Shown: positions 7,820 through 14,747 of the stretch, in pieces
Numbering within the stretch: the first letter of the stretch is position 1
Layout: each line of letters begins with the position of its first letter
From: NORP240 sp965222175
GTDB taxonomy: Bacteria; Pseudomonadota; Gammaproteobacteria; Pseudomonadales; Pseudohongiellaceae
Assembly (NCBI GenBank): GCA_965222175.1
Contig: OZ244938.1
Span: 4,030,001 to 4,094,000 of the forward strand
Length of the DNA: 64,000 bases
Reading direction: 5' to 3'
Notes under the pieces: model-generated
What the model was told of the DNA's origin: nothing
The model's input: only the letters and a program-made list of their open reading frames with translations
The model's database searches: none
Made by a program: the position numbers and the translations under genes

Positions 7820-8674
7820 GTGCGTACTAGTATGTGTCGAATGAAATCAGGTTGGGGTGTATTTGTAGTGGATGAACAAGACGAATTAGAAGAAACCGAA
7901 GAGGAATTTGCCGAGCGGATAGCACTCAATTATTGGCGCACGATATTTCTGTACTTTAAGGCCCTCTATTTGAACGATGACTACAAACGGCTGGTTTTGC
8001 TGATGAAGGGTGCGAGCAACACAGCACAATTAGCCGCACTCAAATCGCAATATCCAAATTTCGACCGCATATTCCTATTTTTTGATGACATTCATCAATT
8101 TGGTAATGCAATTACCAATGAGAGTATAGCCAGCGCGTTTGACAAATTTGTGGGTCAGCGAGAATCATATTTCAATATTCCATATGTCCGCAATTTCGAA
8201 TTTATTTTGGCTGACCAAGCAATAATGCCGGAAGCTGGTACGGTCTACATTACTCTGCCCGACTCCACTGACATTGAGTTCGTAAAAAATCATTACGCTA
8301 AAGCTTTTAAGAAAGTGCCAGCCGATACCAACGTTACACTCGCCGATCTCTTTCTTCCTTTGGAAGGTCTTCTTATTTACGCACCGGACCAATACACATT
8401 GGATATCACTGCGAAGCGACTTGATGCGTATGTTTGGATGCAGGCGGAAAAAATTGATACCGAATCAGCAGTGCGTAGAGCTTATGAATCGAAATCTGCA
8501 CATTGGGCTAGCCTACGCAAAACACTTGATGAGTACGAACTATTGGAGAACATTTCAGCTGAAGATTTCGATCAACAAGATCTCGCTCGCTTCAAAAAGG
8601 AAATGGAAAGAGATTGCGAACGTGGCATTGGAGTAATAGCTAACGCCATAAAAGGCTATTTCCCTTCTCACTAA
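7820..8674 (+). CDS. Unknown acidic protein of the element
   Basis: A protein of up to 284 residues that I do not recognise. It starts with a very acidic stretch (DEQDELEETEEEFAERIA), followed by aromatic-rich helices (NYWRTIFLYFKALYLNDDYKRLVLL), a middle with IFLFFDDIHQFGNAI, and a long charged C-terminal helix (about residues 220-280) likely to form a coiled coil. There is no signal peptide or obvious membrane segment. The start could be the GTG at 7820 or ATGs at 7832, 7841 or 7871; the acidic region follows the last. A clear terminator at 8733 closes the transcript, so it is the last gene of the Rep-like group. Confidence 0.5.
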   Translation: MRTSMCRMKSGWGVFVVDEQDELEETEEEFAERIALNYWRTIFLYFKALYLNDDYKRLVLLMKGASNTAQLAALKSQYPNFDRIFLFFDDIHQFGNAITNESIASAFDKFVGQRESYFNIPYVRNFEFILADQAIMPEAGTVYITLPDSTDIEFVKNHYAKAFKKVPADTNVTLADLFLPLEGLLIYAPDQYTLDITAKRLDAYVWMQAEKIDTESAVRRAYESKSAHWASLRKTLDEYELLENISAEDFDQQDLARFKKEMERDCERGIGVIANAIKGYFPSH

Positions 8675-8732
8675 TAGCTTCCACCTGAAAGTGTGTGTGG
8701 CCTACATCAGCCCATTCACTTCGTCAAATTAG

Positions 8733-8766
8733 GCATCCAAAATTTATTGGATGCATCTTTTTTTTA
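8733..8766 (+). terminator. Rho-independent terminator
   Basis: GCATCCAA (8733-8740) pairs perfectly with TTGGATGC (8747-8754) over a six-base loop and is followed by ATC and a run of T. It lies about 60 bases after the stop at 8674 and ends that transcription unit. Confidence 0.9.
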
Positions 8767-8857
8767 TTCTCTTAATGCCCTGTAGGATGCTCAGAGTTGC
8801 ATTCCGCAACTAGCCGCATATGCGGTGACTAATTTAAATATTGATAGGAGGTGCTTT

Positions 8858-9331
8858 ATGCACTTTGAATCTAATAATACCTTTGAAAACCACTTCCCTT
8901 TTCACAGTTCGCTGCTGGAACGGAAAGCTACAGCAATTGAGCCTGGCTATCAGCTAATTATTGAAGAATCTGGTGATAATGAGGTAGCAAACCTCGCCGT
9001 AATTAAAGATTCCGTATTATTGCTAGGCGAATTTCCATGTGGCACTGACCTTTGCGTTGGCATAAATGCTAAGCAGCTCATTCGACTTATCAAAGTCTTG
9101 TGGCCAGATGAGGAAAGCAAAGACTCTCCTCTTACTCGTATCCGGCTTCATGCAGCACTTGATCATGCGCTAAGGCCGGATCTGAAACATCGGCCGAAGT
9201 TTATTAAGGTGCCTGCTCCCAACGACCATCAAAAATTTGACCTTTGGACTTCCCAGACTTTACTAGACACTTTCCAGCCCTTGAAAGTAAGCCTCTTCAA
9301 ACTTGGCCGGAGAAAGCCCGCCGTTGCTTGA
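8858..9331 (+). pseudogene. Unknown gene truncated by IS3 insertion
   Basis: The ATG at 8858 has a near-perfect ribosome-binding site (AGGAGGTG four bases upstream), which favours it over an upstream GTG. About 129 native codons are followed, from 9245, by about 29 codons read from the terminal region of the IS3 element up to a TGA at 9329-9331. The native part contains NLAVIKDSVLLLGEFPCGTD and an acidic to basic C-terminal stretch; no family is recognised. The sequence on the far side of the IS (GIY-YIG-like) does not look like its continuation and there is no target duplication, so the original 3' end has probably been lost through recombination or deletion at the IS. Confidence 0.55.
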
Positions 9332-10135
9332 ATGACGCTTGATCGGATTGTAGAACATCTCGATAAAGTTAAAAATCTCTGTTTTGGCTTCTGCACGAGT
9401 CGCGTAGATTTTCCTCCGGGTGACGCGCTTCTTAAACGTAGCAAAGAAGCTTTCAGCCACAGCGTTATCGTGGCAGTTACCCCGCCGACTCATCGACGGC
9501 AGCATGTTGTTCTCTTTCAAAAAAGAAAGGCAATCATCGCTGCCGTACTGGCTTTCCTGATCACTGTGGAATAACACTTCGTGCTTGGGCTGCCGCCTCA
9601 GCTTCGCCATCGTGATGGCATCAATCACCAGATGGCGGTCGATGTTTCTACCCATGGCCCAGCCTACGATCTTTCTGGAGAATAAATCCAGCACAGTGGC
9701 TACATACAGAAATCCCTCATAGGTTCTGACATACGTGATGTCACTGACCCATGCCTTGTTCGGCTTGTCAGGATTAAATTCACGGTTTAGCAGATTGTCT
9801 GCGACGCGGGCCGGTTTGCCATCCTTGAAGTAACGGCGCTTATAGCCTATTTGCGCCTTGATTCCGTTCATACGCATGATCTTTGCTACCCTGTGTACGC
9901 TACAGCTTTCTCCGGCTTCACGCAGGTCGCGAAATATCCAAGGGCTGCCGTAAGTGCCACCACTACCAATATAAAATTTACGAATCTGTTTAAGCAGTCG
10001 CTGGTCTTCAATCTCACGATCCGACACCGGCTTGTGCAGCCAAGCATAAAACCCGCTGGGATGTAGCTTGAAGACTTTGCACATCATCCGAACCGGAAAC
10101 TCCTGGCGGTGTTTGTGGATGAAGGCGTACTTCAC
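9263..10135 (-). CDS. IS3-family transposase OrfB (catalytic domain)
   Basis: A 290-residue integrase-core protein with the DDE triad in KAWVSDITYV, LFHSDQESQYGS and DNAVAESFFATFK. The N-terminal HTH_21-like segment (SGGTYGSPWIFRDL) is also typical. It overlaps OrfA by four bases in the -1 frame. OrfA has an A AAA AAG heptamer (reverse strand, 10165-10171) near its end, the usual site of programmed -1 frameshifting that makes the active OrfAB transposase. The canonical HSDxGxQY motif here reads HSDQESQY, a small deviation. The frame is intact. Confidence 0.92.
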   Translation of the reverse strand: MKYAFIHKHRQEFPVRMMCKVFKLHPSGFYAWLHKPVSDREIEDQRLLKQIRKFYIGSGGTYGSPWIFRDLREAGESCSVHRVAKIMRMNGIKAQIGYKRRYFKDGKPARVADNLLNREFNPDKPNKAWVSDITYVRTYEGFLYVATVLDLFSRKIVGWAMGRNIDRHLVIDAITMAKLRRQPKHEVLFHSDQESQYGSDDCLSFLKENNMLPSMSRRGNCHDNAVAESFFATFKKRVTRRKIYATRAEAKTEIFNFIEMFYNPIKRHSSNGGLSPAKFEEAYFQGLESV

Positions 10136-10416
10136 TCTGGGTTGTTGGCAAAGTACGCGGCGGCCTTTTTTAGGATGTCGCGCTCCGTAGTGACTCGCTT
10201 GAGTTCAGCCTTCAACCGGGCATTCTCGGCTTCAATATCTGGCTTGTTAGCTTCCCGAGGCGTGGGCTTGCCATACTTCTTTATCCAGTCATACAGGCTG
10301 TGGGTGGTTGTACCCAGCCGTCCAGCCACTTCAACCACTGAATAGCCCCGTTCAGTTACCTGTTTAACTGCTTCCTTCTTGAACTCTTCGGTATATCGCT
10401 TGCCACTCATAGACAC
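10132..10416 (-). CDS. IS3-family transposase OrfA (helix-turn-helix)
   Basis: A 94-residue protein with the HTH of IS3 OrfA (RYTEEFKKEAVKQVTERGYS, then VAGRLGTTTHSLYDWIKKYG), followed by a leucine-zipper-like coiled coil (IEAENARLKAELKRVTTERD) and ILKKAAAYFA, which spans the frameshift heptamer. It binds the IS ends and regulates transposition. It is intact, with a 4-bp overlap to OrfB. Confidence 0.92.
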   Translation of the reverse strand: MSMSGKRYTEEFKKEAVKQVTERGYSVVEVAGRLGTTTHSLYDWIKKYGKPTPREANKPDIEAENARLKAELKRVTTERDILKKAAAYFANNPE

Positions 10417-10473
10417 CTCGCTTAAAGTTAGATTTTAAAGCTTTTTGGTGTCTAGCAAACCCTGGGAAGTCCA

Positions 10474-10825
10474 GAGATCAATAGAATCGGATACAGGTAA
10501 CATCGTCTACATCGGACAAGCTGGAAAAACAATGCACAAACGATGCAAAGAGCATCAATCTGGAGCCCGAGACAAGGCAAAAAATAAGCCAAACGAGGCG
10601 AAACTGGCTATAGGTATTACCAATGGAAACTGCTACGCGATCTATTTTCGCCATTCTGATAGTGGCCCGGTATTAGGTTTACCCGCCGTTAGTTTCTGTG
10701 AGACTGAAGAATCCGCCCTAATCGCCTATTACAGCCCGCCATGGAATTCAGAAAAGAAGAAAACAATCGACCTAACCGCACAGCAACATAAAGACCGATT
10801 GTTTGTAAATATTGAAACTGAATAG
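10474..10825 (+). pseudogene. GIY-YIG-like nuclease lacking its N-terminus (IS3-truncated)
   Basis: Immediately right of the IS3 end the frame reads SDTGNIVYIGQAGKTMHKRCKEHQ, the YIG part of a GIY-YIG domain with its Arg and His. It ends with EESALIAYYSPPWN, matching the conserved Glu and Asn near the end of the domain. The first GIY strand has been replaced by sequence from the IS (an ATG at 10445 lies inside the IS). GIY-YIG domains are endonucleases found in homing enzymes, repair and mobile DNA. The tail (DLTAQQHKDRLFVNIETE) looks native. Probably non-functional. Confidence 0.6.
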
Positions 10826-10836
10826 CTTAGGTCTAG

Positions 10837-11325
10837 TTACGACTCCAGTAATTCTAACAGCTCGGCCAAAACATCGTGGCCTAGTGATGTCAGATCAGTT
10901 AACTCCTTTATTAGAGAGGGGAACTCTTCGGGATCAAATTCAACATCCGTCACGGTAAGTCGATCACCTTGATTTCTAAGGCGTTGCGCTTCAATTTTTC
11001 CACTAGCATCTTGATAGGTAGTAATTGCTGAATGAATATACCGATGTCTGACTTCTGAATATGTAGCTATCTTATCAATATAATTCTGCATTGAATCTGC
11101 AACAGGTCGAAAACGAGGTAACCTGTCTAAACATTTGGTAGAAAACTTTATTCTTTGCTTAAGTCCAAATGGTTGCGATTTTTCTATCGAATTTCCGCCA
11201 TGTTGGAATAACTGGTCTACACACACATCAAATGTTTGTTCGATGATGCCCCATGTAACGACTACCCATCCGACACTTTGGAAGAATGCCCGCAGTTCGT
11301 CCTCTGGAACATCGAAGTAGTCCAT
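10837..11325 (-). CDS. Unknown 162-residue helical protein
   Basis: A single-domain, mainly helical protein starting MDYFDVPEDELRAFFQSVGW with a GIIEQTFDVCVDQLF helix, a basic KQRIKFSTKCLDRLPRF segment, and YSEVRHRYIHSA. That motif is reminiscent of the R....H core of HEPN/MAE_28990-type or Cthe-like helical proteins, with RHRYIH as a possible RxxxxH. If HEPN-like it could be an RNase or a structural partner; this is a weak reading. It is convergent with the truncated GIY-YIG gene (12-bp gap) and divergent from the gene at 11376. There is no signal peptide. Confidence 0.45.
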   Translation of the reverse strand: MDYFDVPEDELRAFFQSVGWVVVTWGIIEQTFDVCVDQLFQHGGNSIEKSQPFGLKQRIKFSTKCLDRLPRFRPVADSMQNYIDKIATYSEVRHRYIHSAITTYQDASGKIEAQRLRNQGDRLTVTDVEFDPEEFPSLIKELTDLTSLGHDVLAELLELLES

Positions 11326-11375
11326 AATGGAGCTCGAGATAGATAGTTATGTAGCAATATTAACAGGCGTATCGT

Positions 11376-11774
11376 ATGAATCGAGAATTATTAGAAATAG
11401 AAGTAAGAAAAGCGCGCAAAGTTTTTGATGAGCATGCGAGGGAAATAAGTGAAACACTCTTTTCAACATTTCCCAGAGGATGCTGCGGTAACGCAAGTTT
11501 ACTACTAGCCAATTGGCTAGTAGAACAAGGATTTAGAGGGCCAAAAGTTATTCTTGCATCTGGAGAGTCGGGTGCAAGTCACTCATGGATCGTTCTAGAT
11601 GATCTAATTATCGACATAACCGCTGACCAATTTGAGGACCAATGCCATGGCCTGTACCCCATTGACAGTGAATATCATGCATCATTTGTCGAGCAGGCTG
11701 AAGACTCATTACATATTGATGGCGTGCTAGCTGATCCGCTTAACAAGTTCTTTCAATTCATGGAAAATGCCTAA
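11376..11774 (+). CDS. Putative papain-fold/transglutaminase-like cysteine protein
   Basis: A 132-residue protein with a Cys/His/Asp arrangement as in small papain-fold or transglutaminase-like enzymes: C36-C37 in PRGCCGNASLLLANWL at the start of a helix, H69 in ASHSWIVLDD, and D80 in LIIDITADQF. The order and spacing fit a circular Cys-His-Asp core. Possible activities are peptide or amide hydrolysis or deamidation; the substrate is unknown. A perfect hairpin follows (11791-11814). It lies upstream of the IS3 element that separates it from the peptide-modification cluster, so a functional link to that cluster is possible but not shown. Confidence 0.5.
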   Translation: MNRELLEIEVRKARKVFDEHAREISETLFSTFPRGCCGNASLLLANWLVEQGFRGPKVILASGESGASHSWIVLDDLIIDITADQFEDQCHGLYPIDSEYHASFVEQAEDSLHIDGVLADPLNKFFQFMENA

Positions 11775-11790
11775 GCGATTAGGCTGAGAT

Positions 11791-11814
11791 ATCCGGTAAT
11801 AGGTATTACCGGAT
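11791..11814. terminator. Perfect hairpin, possible terminator
   Basis: ATCCGGTAAT pairs fully with ATTACCGGAT over the loop AGGT. It begins 17 bases after the stop at 11774 and just precedes, on the other strand, the end of a 27-codon ORF. No long T-run follows on either side, so it may be a weak bidirectional terminator or an RNA-stabilising stem. Confidence 0.6.
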
Positions 11815-11816
11815 AG

Positions 11817-11900
11817 TTAGTAACTAGCTTTCTTTGCCATTGCTTCAAATTCATCGATAATACCATCGGTATTATTCAGGGGATCGATATCGTCAACCAT
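11817..11900 (-). CDS. Very small ORF (27 codons), possibly a gene remnant
   Basis: ATG at 11900 to TAA at 11817 encodes an acidic peptide with DDIDPLNN, IIDEFEAMA and a basic KKASY end. It lies between the hairpin at 11791 and the IS3 end at about 11923, so upstream sequence was replaced by the IS only some 22 bases before the ATG. There is no clear ribosome-binding site. It may be the C-terminal remnant of a longer gene, or a short peptide gene. Function is unknown. Confidence 0.3.
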   Translation of the reverse strand: MVDDIDPLNNTDGIIDEFEAMAKKASY

Positions 11901-11945
11901 AGACGCCGCTTACGCTACCGGGTTCTACCCCGTTTCCACGGACGG

Positions 11946-12749
11946 TTATAAAACGTCTGAAAACTCCTGATCACTCTTCGCAATTCTTCGTCGCATCCGA
12001 GGATTGTGGAAGCGTTCAATGTAATTAAATAAGTCGGCTTTGGCCATATCCAATGTGCGGTATTTTTGGTGGTTCACCCGATCTCGCTTTAGCAACCCAA
12101 AGAACCCCTCGCAAGCCGCGTTGTCGCCACAGTGACCAACAGCACTCATTGAACAGATCAATGTGTTGCTCTTTAGAAATTTCTGATAGTCGCTGCTACG
12201 AAACTGACCGCCGCGATCGGAATGCAGTATGACGGACCATCCGCCTTGGCGCTGCCAGATAGCCATCTCTACAGCCCGAATTACCATCTGACGATCCTGG
12301 CGGTGATGCATCGACCAGCCGACTACCAGCTTGCTGAACAAGTCAAGGACAACACATAAAAACAGCTTGCCCTCGTTAGTCAGAATCTCGGTAATATCGG
12401 TTACCCACTTGGTCTCCGGCTCCAGTGCGGTGAAATCACGCTCAAGCAGGTTTTCAACACCAGGAGGCGGCAGGCCCGGCTTACCTCGCTGCCCCCTATT
12501 TTTCTTGCGGGGCCAGCCCTGCAGGCCATCAGCCGCCATCAGGCGGGCTACACGATTCTTGCTGGCCGTTTCACCCTCTTCTGTGAGGTCCTCGTGCATG
12601 CGTGGCGCTCCTATCGCACCTTGGCTGTCGGCATGAATCTCACGAATTCGGCCTAACAATCGATCGTTCTCAACCTGCCTGGCACTGATAGGGCGACTCT
12701 CCCAGTCGTAATAGCCACTTGCCGACACCTTAAGGCAACGACACATCAT
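11946..12749 (-). CDS. IS3-family transposase OrfB
   Basis: A protein of 267 residues from the first ATG, with the DDE triad in TKWVTDITEI, ILHSDRGGQFRS and GDNAACEGFFGLLK; CEGFF is a variant of the usual AES/MESF. The same frame is open upstream of the ATG (a segment ending CRAEFPVR), so OrfB is probably translated as a fusion with OrfA by -1 frameshifting near 12795. The stop lies about 23 bases from the left IS end. No disruption is visible. Confidence 0.9.
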   Translation of the reverse strand: MMCRCLKVSASGYYDWESRPISARQVENDRLLGRIREIHADSQGAIGAPRMHEDLTEEGETASKNRVARLMAADGLQGWPRKKNRGQRGKPGLPPPGVENLLERDFTALEPETKWVTDITEILTNEGKLFLCVVLDLFSKLVVGWSMHHRQDRQMVIRAVEMAIWQRQGGWSVILHSDRGGQFRSSDYQKFLKSNTLICSMSAVGHCGDNAACEGFFGLLKRDRVNHQKYRTLDMAKADLFNYIERFHNPRMRRRIAKSDQEFSDVL

Positions 12750-12793
12750 ACGAACCGGGAATTCTGCGCGACAACGTTGAATCGCCTGGTACC

Positions 12794-13087
12794 TCAGGTC
12801 GACTCCTTTGCAAAGAACGTTGCCGCTTCGCGTAAAAAATCCCGCTCCTTCTTCACCCGGGCCAACTCTCGTTTGAGCCGAGCCATTTCCTCATCCCTGG
12901 GCTTGCCGGAACCACCGAAGGCCTGCTGCCCCTGAGCATCGGCTTCCCGTTTCCAGCGCGCCAGCAAGGTAGAACCAATACCCAATTCTCGGGCTACCTG
13001 AGCGCAACTGACTCCCGGCTGGCGGGCCTGTTCCACTGCACCTTGCTTAAACTCGGGACTGTACTTTCTTCGCTTGGACATAAACAC
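12794..13087 (-). CDS. IS3-family transposase OrfA
   Basis: A 97-residue HTH protein (RRKYSPEFKQGAVEQARQPG, then VARELGIGSTLLARWKRE) with a coiled-coil C-terminus (EEMARLKRELARVKKERDFL). The overlap with the upstream-open OrfB frame supports a -1 frameshift product. It binds the terminal repeats. Intact. Confidence 0.9.
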   Translation of the reverse strand: MFMSKRRKYSPEFKQGAVEQARQPGVSCAQVARELGIGSTLLARWKREADAQGQQAFGGSGKPRDEEMARLKRELARVKKERDFLREAATFFAKEST

Positions 13088-13280
13088 TCCTTTTACCTAT
13101 TATGAGGCTTTTTTGAAGTGTCCGTAAAATCGGGGTAGAACCCCCCATTGGCTAAGCTCCTCATTTTTTTCCGATTTCGATCTAATCTCTACAATTAGAT
13201 TCTTTAGCCTAAGGGCCAATCCGACAAATCTAGATTGACCGCAGAAGGCGAATATCACACTTAGCTTCGATGTGAGGCTC

Positions 13281-13286
13281 TATAAT
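13281..13286 (+). promoter_or_regulatory. Candidate -10 box upstream of the precursor ORF
   Basis: TATAAT occurs 107 bases before the precursor ATG. No good -35 lies at 16-18 bases, so an activator may be needed or this may be chance. The 13-mer TGCCAGCTAAGAG at 13341-13353, between this site and the ATG, recurs at 7196-7208 just after the Rep-like gene. Confidence 0.25.
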
Positions 13287-13393
13287 CAGGACTTGCCATC
13301 TAATGTTTTAGCAAGTAGCATATTCAAGGCGGTGCCTAACTGCCAGCTAAGAGCCTGTTTCTATTGACTAAATTATGTTCAGAGGTTGTTAGA

Positions 13394-13471
13394 ATGAAAA
13401 AATCAAAAAAAGTCGTTTATCGCAAGCCAACAATAGTGCCTGTCAAGCAACCGATGGTAGCTGGCCCATAA
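13394..13471 (+). CDS. 25-residue RiPP precursor-like peptide
   Basis: ATG at 13394, TAA at 13469, with AGAGG eight bases upstream. The peptide is basic at the N-terminus (MKKSKK), then VVYRKPTIVPV, and ends KQPMVAGP. It contains no Cys, Asp, Glu or Trp. The YRKP element fits the YxxP leader motif that PqqD-type recognition domains bind in lasso-peptide and related systems. It lies 42 bases before a radical SAM gene that is followed by a PqqD-like gene, the expected position for a ribosomally made substrate. Only Tyr9 and aliphatic, Lys, Gln, Met or Pro residues are available for modification. The coding call rests on the SD, the context and the motif, not on homology. Confidence 0.7.
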   Translation: MKKSKKVVYRKPTIVPVKQPMVAGP

Positions 13472-13513
13472 CAATCGATCGCGAACTTGTAGCAAAATCA
13501 TGCCTAGTTACCA

Positions 13514-14422
13514 ATGATCGGAACATCTCCGCAGTATGTAAATTGGAACTATACATATGCGTGCAATCTAAAATGCCGGCATTGCTATAGTAGGAGTCCA
13601 CAATACCCCCGCGACCTGACGTCAGGCCAGTACATGTGTATCGCTGAGCAAATTGTCGATGCAAATGTATTCACCGTTGGATTTGGCGGCGGTGAGCCTA
13701 CGCTACGAAAAGACCTAATTGCAGTTATCAACACCTTAAGCCAGGGAGGAGTAGATACTCATCTAACGACTAATGGCTGGTTCCTTTCCGCCGAGTATCT
13801 GGAGAAAATTAGAGCTGCTGATCTGGGTATGCTCTTGATAAGCATCGATAGCCATGATCGCCAACTTAATGACGATATTCGAAACAGCGTAGGAAGCTTT
13901 AAAAAGGCATGCGAGGCAGTGAAACTAGCCTCAAGTTTAGGGCTCAATGTACAATTAGCATCTGTTGCGAGCGCAGAGAATATCTTGGAGCTGGAAAAAC
14001 TAGTCGAACTTGCTGAATTACTGGGCGCTGATGGCATTAACTTCAAAATCTTCCGGCCTGTGGGCGGAGCTTTAAAGGAAAAAGCGCGATTCGAACTCTC
14101 TGAATCCTCTAAGCTGGATTTGGCAGTTGAACTTAGAAGGCTTAAGGAAGAGAGTTCTATCACAGTAAGCACGTACCAAGACAGCAATGACGATCAGTGT
14201 TCATGTGGAGTAACTCAGCTTACTTTAAGACCGAATGGGGACGTATCTTTATGCCCGTACTCGTCTGGGGTTATTGGAAATTTGACTGAAATCAGCCTAA
14301 AAGACTTATGGCGCTCTCATAAGGAAACTGTTATAGCAAGGGATGCTCCATCGAACTGTATTGGCAATCACTCATCCGCATACCCTTATAACCCGAACAT
14401 AGAAGTTGTTGAGCTCGCGTAG
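13514..14422 (+). CDS. Radical SAM/SPASM-like peptide maturase
   Basis: A 302-residue radical SAM enzyme. C17xxxC21xxC24 (ACNLKCRHCYSR) binds the SAM-cleaving 4Fe-4S cluster, and VGFGGGEPTLRKD is the SAM-binding GGEP motif. A short C-terminal extension holds C229, C231, C247 and C282 (QCSCGVTQLTLRPNGDVSLC and NCIG) with GNLTEISLKDLW, the twitch/SPASM layout of PqqE- and MftC-type enzymes, with fewer Cys than a full SPASM. Such enzymes use 5'-deoxyadenosyl radical to make C-C bonds, decarboxylate or otherwise alter a precursor peptide. The ATG at 13514 directly follows an in-frame stop, so the start is firm. The PqqD-like gene follows immediately. Confidence 0.88.
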   Translation: MIGTSPQYVNWNYTYACNLKCRHCYSRSPQYPRDLTSGQYMCIAEQIVDANVFTVGFGGGEPTLRKDLIAVINTLSQGGVDTHLTTNGWFLSAEYLEKIRAADLGMLLISIDSHDRQLNDDIRNSVGSFKKACEAVKLASSLGLNVQLASVASAENILELEKLVELAELLGADGINFKIFRPVGGALKEKARFELSESSKLDLAVELRRLKEESSITVSTYQDSNDDQCSCGVTQLTLRPNGDVSLCPYSSGVIGNLTEISLKDLWRSHKETVIARDAPSNCIGNHSSAYPYNPNIEVVELA

Positions 14423-14423
14423 T

Positions 14424-14747
14424 GTGCACATTTCAAGAGCACAAAAAATAAGATTTCAACCCAGTATCGTTTTTGACTCTTTCGACTCAATTATTGATGC
14501 GCTTGACGAAATTGACTCTTCTGAAATAGTAGATGTCGCAGCTGTACTCTCAAAAAAGGGGAAACTATTTGAATTAAATATAACTTCCGCAGTCTACTGG
14601 GAGTTAATTGAAAACGGGCTGTCGATAGAAGATCTCTCCATGAACATTTCAGAAATTTTTGACGTCGAATTAGCCGAAGCAACCAAAGATGTTAAGGAAT
14701 TGACAGGTGAATTGTTGAAATTAGAGCTAATAGATGTCGACTGCTGA
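14424..14747 (+). CDS. PqqD-like RiPP recognition element protein
   Basis: A protein of about 107 residues from a GTG directly after the upstream TAG (TTG starts at 14406 or 14409 would overlap the radical SAM gene). The C-terminal 60 residues follow the PqqD pattern: GKLFELNITSAVYWELIENG, then LSIEDLSMNISEIFDV, then a helix ending LLKLELIDVDC. PqqD proteins bind the leader of the precursor and present it to the radical SAM partner. The N-terminal 45 residues (a possible extra strand and an acidic helix, FDSIIDALDEIDSSEI) are longer than classical PqqD. It overlaps the next gene by 14 bases, implying translational coupling. Confidence 0.85.
   Translation: MHISRAQKIRFQPSIVFDSFDSIIDALDEIDSSEIVDVAAVLSKKGKLFELNITSAVYWELIENGLSIEDLSMNISEIFDVELAEATKDVKELTGELLKLELIDVDC

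Larger units (their letters stand above)
9245..10473 (-). mobile_element. IS3-family insertion sequence, no target duplication
   Basis: A 1229-bp element with terminal inverted repeats starting TGGACTTCCCAG and continuing with a TTT.CTAGACAC block at both ends. It encodes OrfA (10132-10416) and OrfB (9263-10135) in overlapping frames, with an A6G slippery heptamer for the fusion product. IS3 elements normally make 3-4 bp duplications; here the flanks (ACCTT on the left, GAGAT on the right) do not match. The two flanking half-genes are also unlike each other, which suggests recombination between IS copies or an adjacent deletion after insertion. Confidence 0.9.
11923..13140 (-). mobile_element. 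IS3-family insertion sequence (second, different copy)
   Basis: A 1218-bp element bounded by imperfect inverted repeats starting TTCTACCCCG with ACGGAC a few bases further in. It carries OrfA (12794-13087) and OrfB (11946-12749), clearly different from the IS3 at 9245. It resembles the IS51-like branch by memory. No convincing direct repeat is seen in the flanks. It separates the papain-fold gene from the radical SAM cluster and ends 250 bases before the precursor-like ORF. Confidence 0.85.

Noticed and set aside
11817..11900. Second RiPP precursor
   Set aside because: Opposite strand, no SD, upstream sequence replaced by an IS, and separated from the modification genes; more likely a remnant.
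11923..13140. Composite transposon formed by the two IS3 elements carrying 10474-11922
   Set aside because: The two IS3 elements are different types with different ends, so they cannot mobilise the segment together.
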